From Tuwongella immobilis (GTDB lineage: Bacteria; Planctomycetota; Planctomycetia; Gemmatales; Gemmataceae): a stretch of 64,000 bases of DNA. Shown here in pieces: positions 7,720 to 16,536 of the stretch. Both the position numbers and the translations under genes were made by a program. Each line of letters begins with the position of its first letter. Within the stretch, counting starts at the first letter, position 1. Location of the stretch: assembly GCF_901538355.1 (NCBI RefSeq), contig NZ_LR593887.1:1088920-1152919 (forward strand). Direction: 5' to 3'. Under the pieces are notes generated by a model that saw only the letters and a program-made list of their open reading frames with translations, had not been told where the DNA came from and ran no database searches.

Positions 7720-8187
7720 TCAGTCTTGTTGCAGTTTCTTCAGGTCGGCGGCGATGTCGTTGCAGATCTTCAGCATCGTCCGGGTGATGAGTTTCCCCTT
7801 GGGGATCATCACTTGCCCGGTGATGGCGTGGCGAAAATCCTTGTCCGCTTCTTCGCCGATGTACTGCATCAGCTCCTCGGCACTCTTCAGGTACATGCCC
7901 ACGGGCACTTCCACGACAATGCCTTCATCCAGCACCGAACATTGGCAGGACAATCGGCTATCCTGATCGGTATCGGCGATGAATCCCAGCGTGCGCATTT
8001 CGCGCTGCGTTTGCGGCGACAGCTTCGATTGCCCCTGGCGGACGTAGACGTGGCAGGTGGCACACAACCCGCGACCACCGCACGCCATTTCGACCTTCAG
8101 CGCCTTGGAGAGCAAGCCATCCAGCAGGCTTGCCCCGGTGATGACGTGAGCCGTGGTATCAATCGGCTTCAGTTTAATCGACTTCAT
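7720..8187 (-). CDS. [2Fe-2S] ferredoxin with C-terminal extension
   Basis: A 155-residue protein. Cys36, Cys42, Cys45 and Cys81 give the C-x5-C-x2-C...C pattern of adrenodoxin/isc-type ferredoxins (ACGGRGLCATC and LSCQC). Cys83 is extra. Residues 101-155 form a charged helical extension beyond the usual domain, which may dock onto a partner. It would carry single electrons, or act as a redox sensor for the V4R proteins and kinases around it. No reductase or oxygenase gene is near, which argues for sensing or for service to a protein encoded elsewhere. A good Shine-Dalgarno (GAAGAGG) precedes the ATG. It begins 45 bases after the histidine-kinase gene. Confidence 0.9.
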   Translation of the reverse strand: MKSIKLKPIDTTAHVITGASLLDGLLSKALKVEMACGGRGLCATCHVYVRQGQSKLSPQTQREMRTLGFIADTDQDSRLSCQCSVLDEGIVVEVPVGMYLKSAEELMQYIGEEADKDFRHAITGQVMIPKGKLITRTMLKICNDIAADLKKLQQD

Positions 8188-8232
8188 CGCTTGGCCTCTT
8201 CCGGGTGCTTCGCAAGGGAGCGTGATCGAGAA

Positions 8233-9927
8233 TTAGTTGGCATATCCCAATCGCCAGCCGCCGCAGGTTTCTTCTTCCGGGGCGGAGCTGGTGATCGGTT
8301 CTTCCGGGCCGGCTTCCACGTGGCGCGACAATCGCGTGGGCAATTCCAACGTCACTTCCAACTGATTCGAGGCATCGCTGGACAGCGTAATTCGTCCTTC
8401 CATGGCGGCGGCCAATCGACCGGCCAGCAGCAGACCCAGCGGGAAACCACCCGAGGTGTATTCATCCACGGTGATGCCTTGCGGTCCTTCAAACGGGCGG
8501 CGCAACTGATCGAGCTGTTCCGGGGTCAATGCCGGACCCGCGTCCCGAATCGAAATCAGCAGATGATCCGTCGGGGCGGCGGCATCGCCATATCGGCGTT
8601 CCAGCGAAAGTTCAATCGTGGAACCCTTCACCGAGTCGTTGGCATGCGTCAGCACACCCACCAGCAGGGCGTTGAGATAATCGGCATCGCACAGAATCCA
8701 GCCGCCTTCGTCTTGAATGCGCAGGATGTTGTTGCGTTCGGCCAAGCGCGGGGCCAACTTGTCTTGGGCTTCCCGAATTGCTTCCACGGCCATGAATTCC
8801 GAGGGATTCTGTTCCGGCAGCCCGCCCCAGATCGCCAGGTACAGCCATTGCAGCGAATCGACAAACGCGGCCTGACGCTTCGTGTGATCCAATACCTGTT
8901 TCAGTTTGGGCAGCAGTCGATCGCGATAGCCGAGTTGCTTCGATTCCTGAATCAGGAATTTCGCCAAGTTTTGCACATCATGCAGCGGCTTGGTTGCTTC
9001 GCGGAGCATGCGATTGCTCAGCGATTTGATTTCGCGCTCGCGTTCTTGAGCGATGCGGTTGGCTTCGGCGGTTTTGCGGCGGGTCAATTCGCGGCCCATC
9101 AGCACCACGGCGTTCGAATTCTTCGCGGTGTTCGCATCGTTGCTGAGCAATTCCATGGGGAAATGTCGGCCACTGCGATCGTGGGCGGTCACTTCGATTT
9201 CGCCGTGCCCGCTCAGGCTGAGCCAATCCAGCACCGGCACCCCGGTGGGAGCGTGACCATTGCGTTGAGCCGGGGTCAGCAGCGTCGAAAGCGGTTTGTT
9301 TGCCCAATCGGTGCGGGTTTGGCGGAACAGGCGTTCGCCAGCGGTGTTCATCATGCGAATGCTGCCGCGAACATCGGTGACAATTACCGCTGCGGGAACT
9401 TCCTGGAGGATTTGCCGCATGGTGGTCGCCTGTTGCCGCGCCGCCCGAACCGCCTTCGCCAGGGCATCAAAGGTGCCGCCCAGCGATTGATTCACCAGCG
9501 GGAAGGGAGATTCGGCGACGAGCGTGGGCAGTGTGGTGCTATCGGCGGTGAGTTGGTGCATCGCTTGGCCGCATCGCTCGAACGCGACTTGCGCTTGGGC
9601 CAACTGATCGGCCAAATGTTGGCGACGCCCTTCCAGCAACTCCAATGCTTCGGAGAAATCGGCGGCCATTCCCGTGACCGGGGGCAATTCCGCGCCAACA
9701 CTCCCCCGAGCGTAGCCATCTGCGGCGGCGGCCAATCGCCCCAGTGGGCGCGTCAATAGCAGCGATGCCGCGACCGCAGCCGCCAGCAGCACCGCGACCA
9801 AGCCCCAATACAAACCGGCGGATTCGCCAGCCGAAACCACCATCGGCAGCACACCGACCAAAATCACGGGCACTCCCGCCGCCAAGGCGAGCGTTCCGCG
9901 GAACAGATTGGCACGAGACGAATTCAT
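8233..9927 (-). CDS. membrane sensor histidine kinase-like protein (HAMP-like, PAS)
   Basis: A 564-residue protein with two membrane helices near residues 10-33 and 40-58 and a very short loop between them, so it has almost no external sensor. A HAMP-like region follows (about 60-110), then a PAS domain (about 170-280, VPAAVIVTDVRGSIRMMNTA). The helical pair has His316 in PLHDVQNLAKFL, which could be phosphorylated. The ATP-binding region has an N box (THANDSV) but a degraded G1 (RDAGPA instead of DxGxG) and a weak G2 (GGFPLGLLLAG). Activity may be low. With the PAS domain inside the cell it could sense a cytoplasmic signal such as the ferredoxin or the V4R ligand. It follows the third Ser/Thr kinase gene after 57 bases. 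Confidence 0.85.
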   Translation of the reverse strand: MNSSRANLFRGTLALAAGVPVILVGVLPMVVSAGESAGLYWGLVAVLLAAAVAASLLLTRPLGRLAAAADGYARGSVGAELPPVTGMAADFSEALELLEGRRQHLADQLAQAQVAFERCGQAMHQLTADSTTLPTLVAESPFPLVNQSLGGTFDALAKAVRAARQQATTMRQILQEVPAAVIVTDVRGSIRMMNTAGERLFRQTRTDWANKPLSTLLTPAQRNGHAPTGVPVLDWLSLSGHGEIEVTAHDRSGRHFPMELLSNDANTAKNSNAVVLMGRELTRRKTAEANRIAQEREREIKSLSNRMLREATKPLHDVQNLAKFLIQESKQLGYRDRLLPKLKQVLDHTKRQAAFVDSLQWLYLAIWGGLPEQNPSEFMAVEAIREAQDKLAPRLAERNNILRIQDEGGWILCDADYLNALLVGVLTHANDSVKGSTIELSLERRYGDAAAPTDHLLISIRDAGPALTPEQLDQLRRPFEGPQGITVDEYTSGGFPLGLLLAGRLAAAMEGRITLSSDASNQLEVTLELPTRLSRHVEAGPEEPITSSAPEEETCGGWRLGYAN

Positions 9928-9984
9928 GGCTCGGGTTCCATCAACGGGTACGAAAGCGAAGGGAGAATTCCATCCGCATTGGCC

Positions 9985-11196
9985 TTAGGGTGCATCCAAC
10001 CGAAGGCCAAACGCGGTATCCAGTTCCGTGAGCAATTCGTCATACGATCCCGGGCGACGTTCCGGGATTTTGTCCAACATCCGCAGCACCAATTGCGAGA
10101 CGGCCGGCGAGATGCCCGGCACAAAATGGTGCAACGGCGTCGGCGTTCCATGGCGATGCCGTTCGATAATCGCATGCGTCGTCGCCGCTTCGGTCGGCAG
10201 GCCACCGCCCAGCATTTGGTACAGCACCAACCCCAGCGCGTAGATATCCGCACGAAACGAAGCCGCGTTCTCGAATAATTCCGGGGCCATGTACAGCAGC
10301 GTGCCTTGCAGAATCGGCGAAGGCGTATCCCACGCTTTCGCTTCGATTAGCAACGGCTGACGGACCCGCGAAATTCCGAAATCGGCGAGTTTGTAGGTTC
10401 CTTCCAGCGTACTCAGCACATTCGACGGCTTGACATCCAAATGAATGACGCCCATGCGATACGCCGCTCGCAGCCCCCGCGCCACCTGCACGGCAATGCT
10501 GTATGCGCGGGCCGGCTCCAAGCGATTCGCATGCCGTAGCGTATGCTGCAGGCTGTCGCCATCGACATATTCCAGCACCATAAACGGCGGGTCATGCTCC
10601 TCCAGATCCAGCACGCGCACAATGTTCGCATGGTTCAGTCGGGCCAGCAGTTTCGCCTCGGTGCGAAATTGCCGCATGAACGCATCCAGCGGAATCGGCC
10701 CACTGGGATCAAAGACTTTCAGCGCGACCAAAATCCCCAACGTGCCATGCGTGGCTAGGAAAATCTGACCCGCGCCGCCGCTGCCCAACAAGCCTTTGAT
10801 GAGGAATTTGTTGATGCGTTCGCCCAGTCGAAACAGCATGCGTTTCCGCGTAACGGAACTGGTGCCAGCATCGCCATTTCCAACGGCATCCGAAGTGGCC
10901 AACGCAGTCGATTCGGGAGCGGCAGCATCGGCGGCAAGTCGTTCAAATTCCGCACGCAATTGATTGGTTTGCAGCAATTGCCGCAAATCCAGTTCATCGT
11001 ATTCCTGCCGATATGCCAGCAGAATCGCCCGAGCCGCCACCCGTGAAACAATTCCACGTTGAACCAGATAATCCAGCAGCGATTCTTCCGGGGAATGGCC
11101 CGCCCGCAGGGTTGGCAGCAGTTCCAGCGTTTTGGCGTCGATTCCGGCAATGCGGCCCAGCACGGTCCGGACATAGGCATCGGTTTCGTGCTTCAT
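9985..11196 (-). CDS. Ser/Thr protein kinase, HRD changed to HLD
   Basis: A 403-residue protein. Residues 1-90 form a helical domain shared with the next kinase (LLDYLVQRGIVSRVAARAI, then LAYRQEYDELDLRQL). Residues 128-395 are the kinase domain, with a Gly loop (GSGGAG), Lys160 (VALKVF), Glu180, a catalytic loop HLDVKPSN (252-259) and DFG (272-274). The Arg of HRD is Leu, so activation-loop phosphorylation is probably not needed. No membrane helix follows the kinase, unlike PknB. The start ATG overlaps the stop of the preceding kinase gene (ATGA at 11193-11196). Confidence 0.92.
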   Translation of the reverse strand: MKHETDAYVRTVLGRIAGIDAKTLELLPTLRAGHSPEESLLDYLVQRGIVSRVAARAILLAYRQEYDELDLRQLLQTNQLRAEFERLAADAAAPESTALATSDAVGNGDAGTSSVTRKRMLFRLGERINKFLIKGLLGSGGAGQIFLATHGTLGILVALKVFDPSGPIPLDAFMRQFRTEAKLLARLNHANIVRVLDLEEHDPPFMVLEYVDGDSLQHTLRHANRLEPARAYSIAVQVARGLRAAYRMGVIHLDVKPSNVLSTLEGTYKLADFGISRVRQPLLIEAKAWDTPSPILQGTLLYMAPELFENAASFRADIYALGLVLYQMLGGGLPTEAATTHAIIERHRHGTPTPLHHFVPGISPAVSQLVLRMLDKIPERRPGSYDELLTELDTAFGLRLDAP

Positions 11197-12704
11197 GAAT
11201 CACTCCCGGGACGGCGAGGCGTGGGCCGTCGCAGAAACGATACCGACCGAATCGTTGATGAGCCGGGCTTGCGCGGCGATTTGCCGGTCGCCAATCGTGT
11301 TAAGCCTGGGAGCAGATTCCCGGCGGCGGAATGATTCGCTGGCGCATCCGAACTGCGGCGATTATGCGGCACCAACGACCGCAATTCCCGGAGCAATTCG
11401 CCATAATCCGCGTGCCGATGGTCGGGATGTTTCGCCAGCATTTTCAGAATCGTCGCATCGGCATCGGGCGAAATTCCCGGCACCAATTGCGAGGGCGGTT
11501 GCGGCTGCTCTTGCGCTTGCGCGGCGAGCATGGCCGCCAGCGATGCCGCCCGAAACGGTAACCGACCGGTGAGCATCTGGTAGAAACTCACGCCCAACGC
11601 ATACATGTCCGCACGCGGATCAATCGTCGGGGTCGCCGTCAGTTGTTCCGGGGCCAAATACGCGGCCGTGCCGACAATCCCGCTGGCATCGGTCTGGATG
11701 CCATACGCCGACACTGCCGCCGCATCTTGGGCCAACGCCAATCCCAGATCCGCCAGCTTGACGCTGCCATCTTTGCCCAGCAGAATGTTGGCCGGCTTGA
11801 CATCGCGATGCACCATTCCCAAGCCCCACACGGCTTGCAGGGCTTCGGCGATTTGCGTGGTGATCGCCAACGCGCGGCTGAATTGCAGCGGGCCGGCCTG
11901 TTGCAGCAGCTCCGCCAGACTCGACCCCTCAATGCATTCCATCACCACAAACGGCGTGTGCGGATCATCCTCGAAATCCAGCACGCGCACCAGATTCGGA
12001 TGATTCAACTGGGCCAGCACCCGCGCCTCAGAGCGGAGCAGGTCATACGCTCGCCGATTCGCCACCAGCGATGCATGCAGCACTTTGACGGCCACGGTCA
12101 TATTCAGCACCGAATGCAGGGCTCGATAGACCATCCCTGCCGACCCACGACCCAGCAACGCAATCAGCAGATACTTGCCAAGCGACGTGCCGATCTGCGG
12201 CATCCCATCGCCCATCCGTCCCGCAGGGGGAGTGCCCGGCGAAATCGGAGCCGCTGCCGAATACCCCGGCGTGGTATATCGACCCGGGGCGATCGCATGC
12301 GGTGGCGATGGTGACGCATACCCGGCAGGGGTATGTGGGGCGGATGCCGGAACGGTGGTCGGCTTCGGCGGCGCACTCGCCGCTGGACTCGCTGCCGTGG
12401 CGTGGCTGGAGCCGAAATGGTTGCTGGTCCCCAACAGGGCGAGTTTTTCCAACTCCGCACGCAGGGCATTGGTGGCGATCAATTGGCGGAGGTCGGCTTC
12501 GTCCAATTCTTGACGATACGCCAGATGAATCGCCCGCGCGGCCACTCGTGACAATAGCCCCCGCGATACCAGATAATCCAGCAGCGACACTTCTTCGCCA
12601 CTGGCCAATAATCCCAACGAAACCGGGGCCATGCGCGTGCCGTCCAGGCCGGTCAACCGGGCCAGCACCATGCGAATGTAGGTTTCGGTGGGATCGCTCA
12701 TCAT
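11193..12704 (-). CDS. Ser/Thr protein kinase, DFG changed to DLG
   Basis: A 503-residue soluble kinase. The N-terminal helical domain (1-92) matches that of the kinase at 9985. A Pro/Ala-rich linker spans 95-165. The kinase domain (172-450) has GRGSAG, Lys207, HRDVKPAN (299-306) and DLG (319-321). Planctomycete kinases often have DLG, so activity is likely. The C-terminal 50 residues are basic and unstructured. It overlaps both neighbours by four bases (ATGA at each junction), which points to coupled translation. It is close in sequence to the kinase at 12701 across the whole catalytic domain, so the two arose by duplication. Confidence 0.93.
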   Translation of the reverse strand: MMSDPTETYIRMVLARLTGLDGTRMAPVSLGLLASGEEVSLLDYLVSRGLLSRVAARAIHLAYRQELDEADLRQLIATNALRAELEKLALLGTSNHFGSSHATAASPAASAPPKPTTVPASAPHTPAGYASPSPPHAIAPGRYTTPGYSAAAPISPGTPPAGRMGDGMPQIGTSLGKYLLIALLGRGSAGMVYRALHSVLNMTVAVKVLHASLVANRRAYDLLRSEARVLAQLNHPNLVRVLDFEDDPHTPFVVMECIEGSSLAELLQQAGPLQFSRALAITTQIAEALQAVWGLGMVHRDVKPANILLGKDGSVKLADLGLALAQDAAAVSAYGIQTDASGIVGTAAYLAPEQLTATPTIDPRADMYALGVSFYQMLTGRLPFRAASLAAMLAAQAQEQPQPPSQLVPGISPDADATILKMLAKHPDHRHADYGELLRELRSLVPHNRRSSDAPANHSAAGNLLPGLTRLATGKSPRKPGSSTIRSVSFLRRPTPRRPGSDS

Positions 12705-14080
12705 GGATTGTCTCCCGTGCGATTGCCGAGCAATCGGCGAACGAGTTGCGAGCGGATCACCATCGATTCGGACTGAACGGTTTGCGGCGATTGCGGCAAG
12801 GTCGGCGTGGCAGAGCCGCCCATCGCGTCCATTGGCCGACGGAAGCCCGGCACCAATCCCCGCAAGGCCGTCAGCAGACTGGCGTAGCTATCGAAGCGTT
12901 CTTCCGGCTTCTTGGCGAGCATCTTCAGAATCACTTGCGAAGCGGCGAGGGGGAGGTCCGCACAATGCAGATGCGGCGGCTCGGGCGTTTCCGAAGCGTG
13001 GCTGACGAGCATCGCCGCCAGCGTGGTCGCCTGGAACGGCAGCCGACCCGTGACCAATTGGTAGAAGGTAATGCCCAGCGAATAAATATCCGCTCGCGGA
13101 TCGACATTGCCGGGATTGGTGAACTGTTCGGGGGCCATGTAGGCGGCGGTGCCCACGATTCCGCCCGCGCGACCGGCCACGCCATGCAGACTCGCTTGCG
13201 AGTGATCGACGACCATCGCCAAGCCCAGGTCGGCGAGTTTGGCAACGCCGTCTTTGGTGAGCAGAATGTTCGCCGGCTTGACATCCCGGTGGATGATCCC
13301 CAGCCCCCAGACGGCTTGGAGCGCATCGGCAATTTGCGTGATAATCGTCAGAGCACGTGGATATTCAAGCGGGCCGGCCTGTTGTAACAGATCCGCCAAG
13401 CTGAGCCCTTCCACGCATTCCATGACGACATAGGGGGCACGGGCATCATCTTCAAAATCCAACACCCGCAGAATGTTTGGATGGTTGAGTTGGGCCAGCA
13501 CGCGGGCTTCGGAGCGCAGTTGTTCGTAGGCTTTGCGATTCTGGACAATATTTTCGTTTAATACCTTAACGGCCACCGAGATATTTAAGCCTTGATGCAG
13601 GGCACGATAGACCGTTCCGGCCGCACCGCGACCTAATAACGAAATTAACAAACATTTTCCCAGTTGGCTCCCGATTTGCGGCATGGGAACGGCGGTGCGA
13701 TCGGTCGTTGTGTTGGAGCCAAATAATTCAACGGAGACCTGAGAAGTATGTTGAAGCGAGGATTTTCCGGCCAAGGTGGAGATGGTTGGCGGGGAGGTCC
13801 AACGGGCGGGGCGTTGGCTGAGAGATTGAAGGATTGCCCAGCGTTGGGAGCCTAATAACGGCTCGGCGTCGCCCAATGTGATTCGGCCTCGGCTGGTGAG
13901 TTCTAATAATCGTGAGGCGTGGGCATGAAACAATTGTTGTCGAACTAAGAATGCCGGGAATGATTCACCGGTCATGGCCTGCGTTTGCCACGATTGTCGG
14001 AGAAATTCGGCACCGGCGGCACCGCAACTATTGCTGGCCGCGAGTAGTTCCAACACCAGCGAGTTGGTCGTGTCTTCCAT
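12701..14080 (-). CDS. Ser/Thr protein kinase, first gene of the operon
   Basis: A 459-residue protein from the ATG at 14080. An in-frame ATG at 14188 would add 36 mostly basic residues. The later start aligns with the start of its two sister kinases. The N-terminal domain (1-90) is a divergent version of the domain in the other two (FPAFLVRQQLFHAHASRLLE). The kinase domain spans 140-420, with GRGAAG, Lys172, HRDVKPAN (264-271) and DLG (284-286). No membrane helix is present. As the first gene after a 684-base divergent spacer, it probably lies nearest the operon promoter. Confidence 0.9.
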   Translation of the reverse strand: MEDTTNSLVLELLAASNSCGAAGAEFLRQSWQTQAMTGESFPAFLVRQQLFHAHASRLLELTSRGRITLGDAEPLLGSQRWAILQSLSQRPARWTSPPTISTLAGKSSLQHTSQVSVELFGSNTTTDRTAVPMPQIGSQLGKCLLISLLGRGAAGTVYRALHQGLNISVAVKVLNENIVQNRKAYEQLRSEARVLAQLNHPNILRVLDFEDDARAPYVVMECVEGLSLADLLQQAGPLEYPRALTIITQIADALQAVWGLGIIHRDVKPANILLTKDGVAKLADLGLAMVVDHSQASLHGVAGRAGGIVGTAAYMAPEQFTNPGNVDPRADIYSLGITFYQLVTGRLPFQATTLAAMLVSHASETPEPPHLHCADLPLAASQVILKMLAKKPEERFDSYASLLTALRGLVPGFRRPMDAMGGSATPTLPQSPQTVQSESMVIRSQLVRRLLGNRTGDNP

Positions 14081-14764
14081 GCGAATCTCGCAGAGGGGGC
14101 GGATACGAATTCGCGTTCCGGGCGATTCTTTGTTACGAGTCACGATCGCGCCGAATGAGGCGTGAGAATGGGAGGCTAAGGGGACCATCCAACTCTCACA
14201 TCACCTGTTAATTCGACTATAACGGATGATATATCCGAGTGCGATGGATTTTCGCGTTTTTTCGCCGATTTCAAGAGATTTTTGCAAGCTGTTGTGCTGG
14301 AGAAATAACTTTCAGATGTGGGTATGCATTGGCCAAAAATGATTTCATATCACATCCTCAATTTTCAGATCCGTGTCGAGTTTCCGGGCGAATCCTCGCC
14401 GCGGTGGATTGTGTCTCACATCTCAATTCTCAGGAGTTTTCGTGAATTCGGTCGTTTTGCTCGATTGGCGGATGGGCCGCACGCACGCGGCAGCCATGAC
14501 ATTCCCGATCGGATCCGAGGTAAAATCGAGTCGAAAATAGGCGTGGCTTTCCACAGGTGGACAGGCGGCGGATCCCGTCAAGCTTTCCAGAAAACCGTGC
14601 GATTTGCTGTTTCTGTATAGTACAATATGCATTGATTGTATGCGATTTGGGTGAACTTCTTCGTTTCTTCACAAGAACTGAATCATTTAATTGTAATCCA
14701 CAAGTAGACTGTCCTCACCGAAACACTGGTGATTCGGATGTCGATTCGCAATCGGAGGCCCATC
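14081..14764. other. divergent intergenic region with a candidate operator
   Basis: This spacer separates the kinase/V4R operon (-) from the lipoprotein gene (+). It is more AT-rich than the surroundings. A perfect inverted repeat, TACAAT at 14621-14626 and ATTGTA at 14635-14640 with an 8-base spacer, could be an operator. A TATAGT on the minus strand (14217-14222) could be a -10 element for the kinase operon, but no good -35 is seen. No open frame here looks like a gene. Confidence 0.4.
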
Positions 14765-15214
14765 ATGTTCCATCGAATCGCTCGCCCATCTTGGCTGATT
14801 GGTCTGAGCCTGTTGCTGGTGTGTGGATGCGGCAAGCCTCCGTTTGTCCCGGTCACTGGCACAGTCACCATGAATGGCCAGCCGTTGGCCCAATGCAAAG
14901 TCGGATTCTTTCCCGATGGCGAATTCGACCCCGATCGCTCCGGATACGGCTTTGGCATCACCGATGCCCAGGGCAAGTACGAAATCCAGCATCCGCAGGG
15001 CGAAAAGGGCATCTATCCGGGAAGCTACAAAATCACGCTGGTGCTCTGGGTGGATAGCAAAGGCAACGTGTTGCCCTTCGACACCAAGCCCAGCGAAGTC
15101 AAAGGGGGCGTGAAAAACAAGCTCCCGGCGAAGTACGAATCTCCATCGTCCACCCCCGAGAGCGTTGTGGTTCCTTCGGGTGGGACGACCAAAGACATCG
15201 CCGTTGCGGGCTAA
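14765..15214 (+). CDS. small lipoprotein with carboxypeptidase-regulatory-like domain
   Basis: A 149-residue protein. A signal peptide ends in a lipobox (LLLVCGCGK), so the mature protein should start at Cys and be anchored by lipid. The rest (VTGTVTMNGQPLAQCKVGFF, then GITDAQGKYEI) is a transthyretin-like beta fold that is very common in planctomycete lipoproteins beside DUF1559 genes. Its role is unknown. The ATG at 14765 is preceded by GGAGG. The DUF1559 gene follows 78 bases later, as in the gene pair at the left edge of the window. Confidence 0.85.
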   Translation: MFHRIARPSWLIGLSLLLVCGCGKPPFVPVTGTVTMNGQPLAQCKVGFFPDGEFDPDRSGYGFGITDAQGKYEIQHPQGEKGIYPGSYKITLVLWVDSKGNVLPFDTKPSEVKGGVKNKLPAKYESPSSTPESVVVPSGGTTKDIAVAG

Positions 15215-15292
15215 TCCGTGGCGGTCGATTGGCTTGTTTTCGGTGTTGACGTGGTACTGTCGATTCGTTTCAGCCAACATGAGGTGGCGAAG

Positions 15293-16348
15293 ATGACTCG
15301 GAATCGGACTCGCTCGGCGTTTACCCTGATTGAACTGCTGGTCGTGATCGCAATTATCGCTATCTTGATCGGCTTGCTGTTGCCCGCAGTTCAAAAGGTG
15401 CGTGAAGCTGCGTCCCGCATGCAATGCCAGAACAATCTCAAGCAGATTGGCATCGCCTGCCATGCGTTCCATGATGCCCAAAACGGCTGGCCGTTGGGCG
15501 CTGAATTCAACGTCGGTTCCGCGTGGTCGGCATTCTTGCTGCCCTACTTGGAACAAGAAAACATGTATCGTGGGTTGTCGTTCCGGGAAGATACCGGCGT
15601 GAACGATCAATGGGCACGGGGGCTGCCCGGCGCTCCGGGGAACTTCTCCTCCGCAAGCGCCACCGATCGCAACATTGCCGCCTGCGAAACCCCGCTGAAG
15701 ATGTTCCGCTGCCCGTCTGCGGCGTTGCCGGAAGCGGTCGCGGATATTTCCGGCGATAACTGGATTGTGCAGCGTCGTGCCCCGGCCAGCTACCTCGGCT
15801 GCGTCTCCGGCGTGCTGACTGCGGATTATCGCAACCCCGCTCGCATCGATGATCTCGATGGCATCTTCATCGCTCGCCGACTGAATCAACGCGTCGCCCA
15901 TGCCACCAACACGGATAACAGCATGGCCAACGGCGTGACGATGACCAGCATTACCGATGGCACCTCGAACACGATCGCCGTCGGGGAAGCACTGTTCGAC
16001 ATCCGCGATATTCCGCTGATGGGATCGACCCGCGAAGTCAACGGTCTGGCCAATGCCGGTGCCCGTAAGGAACACTGGATCATCGGATCGGACGATGTCG
16101 ATACCAGCGGCCAAGGCGATATGTCGGAGTTCCTCGGTTCGACGGGCGTGCCGATGAATCTGCAAAAGGTCGCTGCCGGTAGCGCGGCGTTCGATGCCTA
16201 CGAATTTGGCTTCGGCAGCCGTCACACCGGCGGGGCCAACTTCCTGTTCGCCGACGGTGCGGTTCGCTTCCTGCGAGATAACCTCGCCGCCAATGTGTAT
16301 AGCGCACTGGGCACCCGTTCGGGTGGCGAAGTCGTCAACCTCGACTAA
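15293..16348 (+). CDS. DUF1559 family protein with type IV pilin-like N-terminus
   Basis: A 351-residue protein, second DUF1559 copy in the window. Residues 9-30 carry the prepilin motif ([19 protein letters not shown]), followed by [20 protein letters not shown]. The internal motif [19 protein letters not shown] and the C-terminal [17 protein letters not shown] are family hallmarks. A strong ribosome site (GAGGTGG) sets the start at 15293; the frame is open 75 bases further upstream without similarity. It is followed by a strong hairpin at 16378. Confidence 0.93.
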   Translation: MTRNRTRSAFTLIELLVVIAIIAILIGLLLPAVQKVREAASRMQCQNNLKQIGIACHAFHDAQNGWPLGAEFNVGSAWSAFLLPYLEQENMYRGLSFREDTGVNDQWARGLPGAPGNFSSASATDRNIAACETPLKMFRCPSAALPEAVADISGDNWIVQRRAPASYLGCVSGVLTADYRNPARIDDLDGIFIARRLNQRVAHATNTDNSMANGVTMTSITDGTSNTIAVGEALFDIRDIPLMGSTREVNGLANAGARKEHWIIGSDDVDTSGQGDMSEFLGSTGVPMNLQKVAAGSAAFDAYEFGFGSRHTGGANFLFADGAVRFLRDNLAANVYSALGTRSGGEVVNLD

Positions 16349-16377
16349 TCCGCGACTGGGGATGATCGCAATTGCTG

Positions 16378-16421
16378 CCGCTCGCCGCGTGATGCTCCCC
16401 GGAGCCTCGCCCGGCGAGCGG
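16378..16421 (+). terminator. strong two-part hairpin after the DUF1559 gene
   Basis: CCGCTCGCCG (16378-16387) pairs perfectly with CGGCGAGCGG (16412-16421), and inside the loop GCTCC pairs with GGAGC. TCTCCATTT follows. It lies 30 bases after the stop of the DUF1559 gene. The first DUF1559 gene is also followed by a GC-rich CGGCGGCGA-type hairpin. Confidence 0.6.
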
Positions 16422-16536
16422 TCTCCATTTGTGCAGCGCAACGATTGGGGGGCGGCGGTTGCTTGTCGGTGTGGGCGGGATTGTCTACAATCGACCGAGT
16501 GTGACCGGGAGCGGGAGACTTGCGAGAGGGTTTGCG

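Noticed and set aside
7444..9759. Very long plus-strand open frame (771 codons) opposite the ferredoxin and histidine-kinase genes
   Set aside because: It is a by-product of high G+C codon use on the opposite strand. The minus strand has clear domains and ribosome sites there; the plus-strand protein is Gln/His/Arg-rich with no family.
2448..14080. The idea that the operon is part of a photosynthesis or light-harvesting apparatus
   Set aside because: No chlorophyll, bilin lyase, reaction-centre or heme oxygenase genes are seen, and the bilin cysteines are missing. The similarity is limited to protein families.
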